From an uncultured Clostridia bacterium (GTDB lineage: Bacteria > Bacillota > Clostridia > Oscillospirales > Acutalibacteraceae), in NCBI GenBank assembly GCA_946004305.1, contig CAMFZJ010000059.1, positions 1-8,293 on the forward strand: a stretch of 8,293 bases of DNA, written 5' to 3'. The notes below the pieces were generated by a model that was not told the origin of the DNA, did no database searches, and saw only the letters and a program-made list of their open reading frames with translations. The stretch's first letter is position 1. Each line of letters starts with the position of its first letter. Shown piece after piece: positions 1 through 6,270 of this stretch. The position numbers and the translations under genes are program-made.

Positions 1-45
1 ACACAAGGAGTATCGTCGGCAGCGTCAGATGTGTATAAGAGACAG
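1..45 (+). other. Nextera sequencing adapter left on contig end (not genomic)
   Basis: Bases 13-45 equal the Illumina Nextera read-1 adapter. Its 19-bp Tn5 mosaic end AGATGTGTATAAGAGACAG occupies 27-45. Bases 1-4 (ACAC) match the end of the P5 primer, and bases 5-12 (AAGGAGTA) match the i5 index I know as S507. The order P5 tail, index, adapter, insert is exactly that of a library molecule, so this is untrimmed adapter and not a transposon. Genomic sequence begins at 46. The adapter is open in the frame of the neighbouring minus-strand gene, so automatic callers will append a false tail (TVSYTHLTLPTILLV) to that protein. Confidence 0.98.
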
Positions 46-925
46 TCATATGATTGCATCCCGCCTCATAAGCGTGTGGATAACCACCACCAAAGCGAGG
101 ATTTACTTCAGAGATATAATAATCTCCATCTATATCAAAAATATCAATATCTATCTGACCGGTGAATCCAGATTCACTTACAAACTTTTCAATTAATTCA
201 AACAATTTCTCATCTTTGAAACTAACTGACTTATCAGTTTCTCCAGCTCTCATAACAAGCTTTTTCTTAGTAAAAATTGATACAACCTCATTTGAAATCA
301 TATCGATGTATACATCTGCACCAATCTCTTGACCGTTAAGGTACTCTTGAATCATCAAATTGTTGTCTTTTGACATAAGTAATTCAACTGTTTCAATATC
401 ATTTACCTTTTGAATAGAAATTGAAGCACTACCGCAGATTGGCTTTACGAAGACCGGAAAAGTAATGTAACCTTGTTTTAAGTCATTTTTGAAACTTTCA
501 ATATTATCATAACTCTTAGCACAATTATAATTATGCCTTTCAAGCCAATTAAACATATCCATCTTATTTAATGACATCTCACACAGTTCATATGAAGAAC
601 CTATAATAGTAACACCTATTTCATTGAATTTTGCTTTATTCATTGCAAGTAAAGACAGCTCTGGATCAATCAAGGATAATACTCCGGAAATCTCTTCTTT
701 CTTACAAATATCTAAAACAATATCTAAATAATCAGGATCATTAATTCTTGGTACCAGATAAAACTTGTCGGCCTCATAAACAGCTGGCGCTAATTTAGAC
801 ATATCAGTTGCTACAACTTTCCCCTTGCCATCTAATTCTCTTTTAAAATATTGAATAATTTTATTCCTCGTACCAGCACTTAAAATTAATATGTTGTTCT
901 TATATAATAAAGTCTTTTGATTCAT
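46..925 (-). CDS. ATP-grasp ligase, carbamoyl-phosphate-synthase-like (3' end missing)
   Basis: ATP-dependent carboxylate-amine/thiol ligase of the ATP-grasp superfamily, cytoplasmic; substrate unknown. 293 residues are visible. An N-terminal Rossmann-like pre-ATP-grasp domain opens with NILILSAGTRNKII (11-24) and runs to about residue 115. The ATP-grasp fold follows: PVFVKP with ATP-binding Lys161, the flexible loop CGSAS (164-168), IQEYLNGQEIGADVYID (192-208), and the Mg-binding signature EVNPRFGGGYPHAYEAG (273-289) with Glu273, Asn275 and Arg277. Relatives run about 320-400 residues, so some tens of C-terminal residues are lost where the contig ends at the adapter. ATG at 925 is chosen because GGTGGAG lies 6 nt upstream. 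It overlaps the end of the upstream transferase gene by 26 nt, implying coupled translation. Such ligases occur in capsule and exopolysaccharide loci. Here the gene is last visible in an amino-sugar operon, so it probably activates a carboxylate for glycan decoration; that role is inferred. Confidence 0.9.
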
Positions 926-1895
926 ATATTTCTCCACCCATGGATATCTTATATTTTTCGTTGCCTTTAGATAAATCTAAATTATTCAATTCTTTTATCT
1001 CTGCAAATCTTTTAGCTACTTCGTTAATTAATATTACTCCTGGACTATATTTATAAAAATCTTCGTCAATAGATAACCTAGGAATAATTGCACTATTTGT
1101 ATTTATATCAAGTAATCCTGATAAAAAAGCTGCTATCTTCCCATCTATATAAAGAATAGCATAAATATTATCCCTTGATTTTTGTTGACATATTGTAGAA
1201 AAGTCAAAATACTTCAAATAAAAATTTTTCAATTTGGATGAGCGAACATTATAACGTGTAGAATGTCTTTCGCAATACAAATCTATAATTTGATTTAGGA
1301 CACTTCTCGCAATGGGCTTATGTAATGAAAAAAATACACTAAATTCTTTTCCATCTTTTTTTATCCTATTATACGCCGTCCTAACATTTTGTCTCGTATG
1401 CTTAGATAGAGCAGAAAAATAACTATCGTAATCATTTCCAATAAAAATATTAACATTTTGTTTAGTACTTTCATTTGAAATACACTTCATAGAAGAAAAA
1501 GCTTTGAATATCTTACTTGAAAGTGGCATATTACTAAATAAAATTTCACTACCTTTCATTTTATCTAAAAAGAAGGAAAGTATCTCTATAGTTTTTTCAT
1601 CAGATATATTTTTATCATAAATAAAATCATAAGTCTGTATTCCGTTAAAATTGCCAAGTATGCAATACTTATTTTTTTTAAAGTACTTACACAATGGAAT
1701 AATCATTAATGTTTTATTATTTTCAATAATTTCAAAATATATAGGATAATATTTTTGGGGAATAGAATAAATAGGTAACTTCTTAAATATTTTACTCTGC
1801 ACAAAATATGATTGATAAATATTTACTATACCATCAAACTGTTCCCAGCTACTTTTTAATGTATAAATTGTTCTATGTTTTTTCAATAAAAGCAT
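900..1895 (-). CDS. GNAT-fold transferase of the FemAB/CelD (Acetyltransf_6) type
   Basis: Probable acyl- or aminoacyl-transferase acting on a cell-surface glycan precursor at the cytoplasmic side; donor and acceptor unknown. 331 residues with no signal peptide or clear membrane span. The C-terminal half carries family hallmarks: SKHTRQNVRTAYNRIKKDG (164-182), the basic segment typical of CelD/BioF2-like proteins; the beta-strand region IYAILYIDGKIAAFLSGLLD (244-263); SPGVILINE (284-292); and LDLSKGNEKYK (306-316), the usual 'D-x-x-x-G-x-E-x-Y-K' ending. ATG at 1895 is preferred because GAGGA sits 7 nt upstream and the gap to the sugar transferase stop is 10 nt. A TTG at 1946 would add 17 residues, but that start lies inside the upstream gene. 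Base composition is strikingly AT-rich compared with neighbours (row 1681-1740 has 10 G+C in 60; row 4681-4740 has 31), which suggests horizontal acquisition, common in capsule loci. The family call is fairly firm; the reaction is not. Confidence 0.82.
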   Translation of the reverse strand: MLLLKKHRTIYTLKSSWEQFDGIVNIYQSYFVQSKIFKKLPIYSIPQKYYPIYFEIIENNKTLMIIPLCKYFKKNKYCILGNFNGIQTYDFIYDKNISDEKTIEILSFFLDKMKGSEILFSNMPLSSKIFKAFSSMKCISNESTKQNVNIFIGNDYDSYFSALSKHTRQNVRTAYNRIKKDGKEFSVFFSLHKPIARSVLNQIIDLYCERHSTRYNVRSSKLKNFYLKYFDFSTICQQKSRDNIYAILYIDGKIAAFLSGLLDINTNSAIIPRLSIDEDFYKYSPGVILINEVAKRFAEIKELNNLDLSKGNEKYKISMGGEIYESKDFII

Positions 1896-1905
1896 AAATT
1901 GTTCC

Positions 1906-2562
1906 TCATAATTTAAAATCAAATTTTTTACTTCTAATTTCAGCAAAATTTCCCTCTACTGCATTAGTATTTTGCGCAACATCACTACGAAGAAGCATAT
2001 TCTTTACTGACATAAATACAATTTTTATATCCATACGAAATGTAATTTCATTAACATATTCTACATCATATTGTAACCTTGAATCCCAATCCAAAGAGTT
2101 TCTTCCGTTCACTTGCGCCCATCCACTCAATCCAGGTCGAACAAAATGTCTAGTTGCTTCTTCCTCTGTATAGTATGGCAAATATTGAACAAGCAACGGT
2201 CTTGGGCCTATTACGCTCATATCCCCTTTTAGTATATTAAAAGCCTCCGGTAATTCATCAAGACTTGTTGAACGAAGGAATTTGCCGAACTTTGTAAGTC
2301 TTACATCATCCGGAAGAAGCTCTCCGTTCTCATCCTTTTCATCAGTCATTGTTCTGAATTTATACAGCTTAAATATCTTTTCATCTTTACCGGGACGCTC
2401 TTGTTTAAATAATACAGGACTGCCAAGTTTCACTCTTACTAAAACTGCAATGATTAAATATAGCCAAGAAAAAGCAATTATTGCTGCCGATGCACAGATA
2501 ATATCAATAGGTCTTTTTAAAAATCTTTCATAGGGACCGTAGGGAATATGCTTCTTATTCAT
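1906..2562 (-). CDS. pglC: PglC-like phosphoglycosyl transferase (initiating sugar transferase)
   Basis: Transfers a phospho-sugar from a UDP-sugar to polyprenyl phosphate on the inner membrane face, the first membrane step of glycan assembly. The 218-residue length is typical of the small monotopic PGT type (PF02397). There is one hydrophobic reentrant segment (about 19-42), then LFKQERPGKDEKIFKLYKFR (51-70), the catalytic Asp102-Glu103 dyad in SLDELPE, GDMSVIGPRPL (113-123), and VRPGLSGWAQVNGRN. From my memory of Campylobacter PglC the match is close throughout (for example IFK-YKF-TM, DE-GELL, GPRPLLV-YLP-Y), pointing to an N,N'-diacetylbacillosamine-type substrate. One oddity: the helix-breaking Ser-Pro pair of the membrane segment reads Ser32-Trp33. 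ATG at 2562 has GGAG 7 nt upstream. The gene follows the aminotransferase stop by 12 nt and is followed 10 nt later by the GNAT-type gene, so it is mid-operon. The symbol reflects homology; the exact sugar is inferred. Confidence 0.93.
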   Translation of the reverse strand: MNKKHIPYGPYERFLKRPIDIICASAAIIAFSWLYLIIAVLVRVKLGSPVLFKQERPGKDEKIFKLYKFRTMTDEKDENGELLPDDVRLTKFGKFLRSTSLDELPEAFNILKGDMSVIGPRPLLVQYLPYYTEEEATRHFVRPGLSGWAQVNGRNSLDWDSRLQYDVEYVNEITFRMDIKIVFMSVKNMLLRSDVAQNTNAVEGNFAEIRSKKFDFKL

Positions 2563-2574
2563 AACTATTCTCCA

Positions 2575-3762
2575 TTAAAAACAGCTTTTTATTATTTCAA
2601 TAACTATATCCTGTTGTTCATCAGTCATTTTTATATCACTTGGTAAGCAAATACCTCTTTCAAATATATCGGCGCCAACGTCAACCCCTTCATCTGAGGA
2701 AATAAAATCACAGCCTTTATAAATAGGCTGCATATGCATTGGCTTCCAAATAGGTCTGCCCTCAGCATTATATTCTGCAAGCTTTTCAAGTATTTCCGTA
2801 GGGCAAGATTTACCTGCTTCAGTATTGAACGAAGCATTACAGTTATCTCTTTTCTGATAACACATTGAATCTTCATTAACAGTCATACAGCTTAGCCAAA
2901 AGTTTGGCTCTGTACAATCCATAAAGGGATTCATAGTTATTGGTAAATCAGAAAGGCTTTCTTTATATCTATCATATATTCTCTTTTTAGAGGCAATATG
3001 TTCATCAAGATGTAAAATCTGACCTCTGCCAATACCTGCTACAATATTAGACATTCTATAGTTGTAGCCTATCTCCTCGTGCTGATACCATGGAGCTATT
3101 TCTCTGGCTTGGGTAGAAAGTTTTCTGACTTCATTGGCAGCCTTTTCATCGTTAGTAAGGAACATACCTCCGCTACTGCAAGTAATAATTTTATTACCGT
3201 TAAAACTAATGGCGTTAAAAGAACCGAAATTACCGGTCTGCTTGCCTTTATATGTAGCGCCTAAGGATTCGGCAGCATCTTCAATAAGGACTGCATTATA
3301 CTCATTACATATTGCTAAAATCTCATCAATTTTTGCCGGTGTGCCATACAAATATGAAACTACTACTACTTTTACTTCAGGGTATTTTTCAAAAGCTCTT
3401 TTAAGGGCTACAGGATCCATATTCCATGTTTCATATTCGCTGTCGATGAAAACAGGGATAGCTTTTTCGTATGTAACAGGGTTTACTGTTGCAGCAAAGG
3501 TTAAATCAGAACAAAAAACCTTATCTCCCGGCTTTACTCCTGCCATCTTAACAGCCAAATGCAAAGAAGCAGTACCGGCAGACAGTCCAACTGCATATTT
3601 GCATCCTATGTATTCACATATGCTCTTTTCCAACTGATTGATATTTTCGCCTAAAGTAGAAACCCAGTTTGTATCAAAAGCTTCCTTTACAAACATTTGC
3701 TCTTCACCATGCATCGTAGGAGATGCAAGCCAAAGCTTTTTCTCAAACTTTTTTATCTTCAT
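2575..3762 (-). CDS. pglE: PglE-like PLP-dependent sugar aminotransferase (DegT/DnrJ/EryC1/StrS)
   Basis: Transfers an amino group, normally from glutamate, to a nucleotide-linked 4-keto sugar, probably UDP-4-keto-6-deoxy-GlcNAc; cytoplasmic. At 395 residues it is full family length. Visible features are SAGTASLHLA (61-70) for PLP phosphate, SDLTFAATVNP (85-95), EDAAESLGA (161-169) with Asp162 contacting the PLP ring nitrogen, and SFNGNKIITCSSGGM (186-200) with Schiff-base Lys191. STQAREIAPWYQHEEIGYNY-MSN and the tail RPIWKPMHMQPIYKG...GICLPSD resemble Campylobacter PglE, which favours that substrate over other DegT members. ATG at 3762 has AGGGG 9 nt upstream. It is the first gene after the promoter at 3820-3848 and leads the operon with pglC, the GNAT-type transferase and the ATP-grasp ligase. 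The dehydratase (PglF) and acetyltransferase (PglD) that would complete bacillosamine synthesis are not in the window. Confidence 0.94.
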   Translation of the reverse strand: MKIKKFEKKLWLASPTMHGEEQMFVKEAFDTNWVSTLGENINQLEKSICEYIGCKYAVGLSAGTASLHLAVKMAGVKPGDKVFCSDLTFAATVNPVTYEKAIPVFIDSEYETWNMDPVALKRAFEKYPEVKVVVVSYLYGTPAKIDEILAICNEYNAVLIEDAAESLGATYKGKQTGNFGSFNAISFNGNKIITCSSGGMFLTNDEKAANEVRKLSTQAREIAPWYQHEEIGYNYRMSNIVAGIGRGQILHLDEHIASKKRIYDRYKESLSDLPITMNPFMDCTEPNFWLSCMTVNEDSMCYQKRDNCNASFNTEAGKSCPTEILEKLAEYNAEGRPIWKPMHMQPIYKGCDFISSDEGVDVGADIFERGICLPSDIKMTDEQQDIVIEIIKSCF

Positions 3763-3819
3763 AGCTTTGTACCCCTAATTATAATAACCCACATTTACCT
3801 ATAATATCTATTCTCTATA

Positions 3820-3848
3820 ATTTTACTACAAACAATAAAAATAGTCAA
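3820..3848 (-). promoter_or_regulatory. Sigma-A promoter of the glycan operon
   Basis: On the minus strand, -35 TTGACT (3848-3843) and -10 TAAAAT (3825-3820) are separated by exactly 17 nt. Transcription would start near 3813, giving a leader of about 50 nt before the pglE-like ATG at 3762. The region lies downstream of the M20 gene terminator, so the four glycan genes form an independent transcription unit. No operator repeat is evident. Confidence 0.75.
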
Positions 3849-3885
3849 TAAATCCTTAAATTTTTGCAAAAATAATTATGGAATT

Positions 3886-3924
3886 ATAACAAAAACTGAC
3901 TCCGTTAAAAAACGAAATCAGTTT
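3886..3924 (-). terminator. Rho-independent terminator after the M20 amidohydrolase gene
   Basis: AAACTGA (3893-3899) pairs with TCAGTTT (3918-3924), with an inner CGTT/AACG pairing across a small internal loop. On the minus strand the stem runs into TTTTTGTTAT. It lies about 90 nt beyond the stop codon at 4015 and just upstream of the next promoter. The stem is modest in GC, so strength is uncertain. Confidence 0.7.
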
Positions 3925-4014
3925 CTTAAAGTTTAGTCTTCTGCTCGCAGTTTTCCGGCAGGCTCTATTCATAAAAAACCTTGCTGTTATCCACAATTAT
4001 CTCTTTACAAATTA

Positions 4015-5184
4015 TTATCTATTATCAAGCCAAGTTTTTGCTATATGAGCATAGATTGCAGCTCCTGTTGACAGCACGTCTTCATTGAATAATACTTTGG
4101 GGTTATGCTGCCCTACCCATTTACTTTGGTCAGGTACACCTGCACCAATCATATAGTAGGCTGAGGGAACTTTATCTGTAATCTCTGCAAAATCCTCTGA
4201 GCCCATACCGTGAGCAGCTCCGGTCATAACCTTAATATCAGGTAAAATTTTATTAATTTCTCTTTCAATATGTGCAGTTACCTCATCATCTGTGACAACG
4301 CTTGGGCAGTCGCTGAGAACCTCAATCTGACTTTGGCAGCGGTAAGCCCCTGCTACTGCCACAGTTATTTCGTTAATTCTGTTAATAAGCCTTTGTCGCA
4401 CCTGTTTGTTAAAGGTACGGAGAGTACCTTGAAGAATCGCCCTTTCGGGAATAACATTTGCCACTTCTCCCGATTGGAATTGACCTATGGTAAGCACAGC
4501 TTCCTCTGTGCCTCCTATTTCTCTTGCAATAAGGGACTGTAAGGCAAGATAAACCTGTACCCCTGCATTAATAGGGTCGATTGTCTGTTCAGGCATAGAG
4601 CCGTGACCGCCTTTGCCTGTAAGGGCGATTTTGAAACCATATACAGAGCTCATTGCCTCTTTTCCAGTGAGAATCACTCCGGTAGGCACAGATGCAATAA
4701 CATGGGCTGCAAAGGCTGCTTCCACATCAGGGTCCTTCAATACACCTTTTTTCACAGCCTCTTTTGCACCCTGAAATATCTCTTCTCCTGACTGAAACAA
4801 CAGCTTTACGGTGCCTTTCAGTTGGCTTTCACAGTCCTTTAACAGCTTTGCTGCTCCTAACAGCATAGCTGCGTGCAAATCGTGTCCGCAGCCGTGCATA
4901 CAGCCATTGGTTGATTTAAAGGATAAATCTGTTTCCTCTGCAACCTGCAAGGCGTCCATATCGCTTCTGAGAAGAAAACAAGGTTCTCCGCTGCCAATTG
5001 TGGCAGTTAGGCAGGAAATATCCTCATAAACCTTATAGGAAATATTCATTTCCTCCAGCCTATCTTTAATAAAAGAAACAGTTTTCGGAAGCATTAGCCC
5101 TACTTCAGGTATTTGATGTAACGCTCTCCTCCAAGACACAATAGTATCCTGAATTTCTTTTGCTCTATTAACAAAATCTATCAT
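4015..5184 (-). CDS. M20D-family amidohydrolase (N-acyl amino acid / hippurate hydrolase type)
   Basis: Zinc- or manganese-type dinuclear hydrolase that releases amino acids from N-acyl or N-aryl conjugates; cytoplasmic. At 389 residues it is normal for the family. Metal-binding features in order are HGCGHD (97-102, with Cys99 and His101), QSGEE (131-135, catalytic Glu134 and ligand Glu135), AAHV (159-162, His161), and GQHNP (358-362, His360). The dimerisation insert begins near GKGGHGSMPEQTIDP (190-204). ATG at 5184 is chosen because GAGG lies 6 nt upstream and MIDFVNRAKEIQ is a usual start; an upstream in-frame ATG at 5247 lacks a ribosome site and lies on the likely -10 box. It is monocistronic: its promoter region is shared with the divergent phosphoesterase, and a terminator follows. 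Candidate substrates include hippurate, N-acetyl-diaminopimelate and other acyl-amino acids; motifs alone cannot choose. Confidence 0.93.
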   Translation of the reverse strand: MIDFVNRAKEIQDTIVSWRRALHQIPEVGLMLPKTVSFIKDRLEEMNISYKVYEDISCLTATIGSGEPCFLLRSDMDALQVAEETDLSFKSTNGCMHGCGHDLHAAMLLGAAKLLKDCESQLKGTVKLLFQSGEEIFQGAKEAVKKGVLKDPDVEAAFAAHVIASVPTGVILTGKEAMSSVYGFKIALTGKGGHGSMPEQTIDPINAGVQVYLALQSLIAREIGGTEEAVLTIGQFQSGEVANVIPERAILQGTLRTFNKQVRQRLINRINEITVAVAGAYRCQSQIEVLSDCPSVVTDDEVTAHIEREINKILPDIKVMTGAAHGMGSEDFAEITDKVPSAYYMIGAGVPDQSKWVGQHNPKVLFNEDVLSTGAAIYAHIAKTWLDNR

Positions 5185-5251
5185 ATTATACCTCATATTA
5201 CTAATTAGTTTTGAAGCATTATTAATACTATTTTGTATTAATAACATTATA

Positions 5252-5280
5252 ATTATACACTACATATATACAAAAATCTA
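5252..5280 (-). promoter_or_regulatory. Probable promoter of the M20 amidohydrolase gene
   Basis: Minus-strand TATAAT (5257-5252) matches the -10 consensus exactly. A poor -35 (TAGATT, 5280-5275) lies 17 nt upstream. A second overlapping TATAAT falls at 5251-5246. Transcription would start near 5245, leaving a leader of about 60 nt to ATG 5184. The weak -35 limits confidence. Confidence 0.45.
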
Positions 5281-5344
5281 CATTGATTTTACCCTATACC
5301 TTTACGAAGAAACAATATAAAAGTTTCCACACCACAATTTTTAC

Positions 5345-5371
5345 TTGACATTTTATCATTTATGTTATAAA
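5345..5371 (+). promoter_or_regulatory. Promoter of the metallophosphoesterase gene (extended -10)
   Basis: A perfect -35 TTGACA (5345-5350) and a -10 TATAAA (5366-5371) carry the extended-10 TG at 5363-5364. The 15-nt spacer is short, which the extended element could compensate. Predicted start is near 5378, giving a leader of about 29 nt before ATG 5407. It is divergent from the M20 promoter. Confidence 0.55.
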
Positions 5372-5406
5372 AATAAATAAGTTAAAAATTTTATAATGTG
5401 ATTAAT

Positions 5407-6243
5407 ATGAAAAAATTAACTATCTTTATTTTTACGGCAATTCTGCTTTTTGTAATTTGCGGATGCATTATCATAAATTCCGAAAACGGACTTTCCGTAC
5501 ACAACTACAATTTAAAAGCCGAAAAACTAAACACAACTGCAAAATTTGTGTTAATATCCGACTTACACAACAAGGAATTTGGCAAGGACAACCAAAAGCT
5601 TGTAGAGGCTATCAAAGTCGAAAAGCCGGACTTTATAGCAGTATGCGGTGATATGGTAAGCGAAGGCAATAAAACCAGAGAGCCGATTATTAAGCTCTTA
5701 TCAAAGCTATGTGAGATCGCCCCTGTGTACTATGCTTTAGGAAATCACGAAAGGTCATATTATGACTATGATGGCTTAGTTAAGGACATAGAATCAATCG
5801 GTGCTGTTTTACTTGATAATGAAATGGTAAGTTTTGACTTAGGAGAGAAAAAAATAACCATTGGCGGAATAACCGATTTTCCCTACTATGAATTTGATGC
5901 ACCTGATTATGACAATGAACAAAGACATTTTCTTGACAGTTTTATTCAGCAGGAAAAGGAAAACTATTCCATATTACTTGCCCATCAGCCTGAATTATAT
6001 TTTTGGGGACTTGATAGAAAAAACATTGACCTTATGGTATCCGGTCACACTCACGGAGGACTTATAAGACTACCGTTTATGGGCGGTTTATGTGCCCCAA
6101 ATCAAGGCTGGTTTCCTGAATATGATATGGGATATTTCAGCTCCGGCACAGCTAATATGATTGTTACAAGCGGACTTGGTAACGATGTCTTTATACCAAG
6201 ATTTAACAACCCTCCTGAGGTTTGTGTTATTAATATTAATTGA
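5407..6243 (+). CDS. Membrane-anchored metallophosphoesterase (YaeI/YkuE type)
   Basis: Calcineurin-like dinuclear metal phosphoesterase, probably facing outside the membrane; members of this type hydrolyse phosphoesters or lipid pyrophosphates, and the substrate here is unknown. 278 residues. A hydrophobic N-terminal segment (about 4-23) is followed directly by the catalytic domain. Its motifs are SDLHN (51-55, Asp52 and His54), GD (81-82), GNHE (112-115), AHQP (192-195, His193) and SGHTHGG (212-218, His214 and His216), a complete active site. Cys20 lies at a lipoprotein-like position, but the preceding Ile-Cys-Gly is not a standard lipobox, so an uncleaved anchor is equally possible. ATG 5407 is preferred over an in-frame GTG at 5398. 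Neither has a good Shine-Dalgarno; the leader is almost all A and T. The stop codon at 6241 lies 9 nt from the stop of the convergent transporter gene. Confidence 0.9.
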   Translation: MKKLTIFIFTAILLFVICGCIIINSENGLSVHNYNLKAEKLNTTAKFVLISDLHNKEFGKDNQKLVEAIKVEKPDFIAVCGDMVSEGNKTREPIIKLLSKLCEIAPVYYALGNHERSYYDYDGLVKDIESIGAVLLDNEMVSFDLGEKKITIGGITDFPYYEFDAPDYDNEQRHFLDSFIQQEKENYSILLAHQPELYFWGLDRKNIDLMVSGHTHGGLIRLPFMGGLCAPNQGWFPEYDMGYFSSGTANMIVTSGLGNDVFIPRFNNPPEVCVININ

Positions 6244-6244
6244 G

Positions 6245-6270
6245 AAAAGCCCTTAAGGGGCTTTTTCTTT
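6245..6270. terminator. Shared bidirectional terminator between convergent genes
   Basis: AAAAGCCC (6245-6252) and GGGCTTTT (6258-6265) form a perfect 8-bp stem with a 5-nt loop. On the plus strand it is followed by a T-rich tract to 6270, ideal for ending the phosphoesterase transcript. Read on the minus strand the stem also ends in TTTT. The transporter stop codon (6253-6255) lies inside the loop, so its last codons form one arm. Confidence 0.88.

Noticed and set aside
27..45. Tn5 mosaic end suggesting a Tn5-type transposon
   Set aside because: It sits in the exact Nextera library order with a P5 tail and index, so it comes from tagmentation during sequencing.
1896..1946. TTG start at 1946 for the GNAT-type gene
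   Set aside because: It lies inside the sugar transferase gene, and the ATG at 1895 has a well-placed GAGGA just after the upstream stop.
3134..3637. 167-codon plus-strand frame opposite the aminotransferase gene
   Set aside because: It is antisense to a well-supported gene, has no recognisable motifs and no ribosome site of its own; a shadow frame.
3987..3995. Perfect DnaA box TTATCCACA; another, reversed, at 75-83
   Set aside because: Single isolated 9-mers, one inside a coding region, with no cluster, AT-rich unwinding element or dnaA/dnaN genes; no case for an origin.
5185..5247. ATG at 5247 (or 5196) for the M20 gene
   Set aside because: Neither has a ribosome site and 5247 overlaps the likely -10 box; 5184 has GAGG and gives the family's usual N-terminus.
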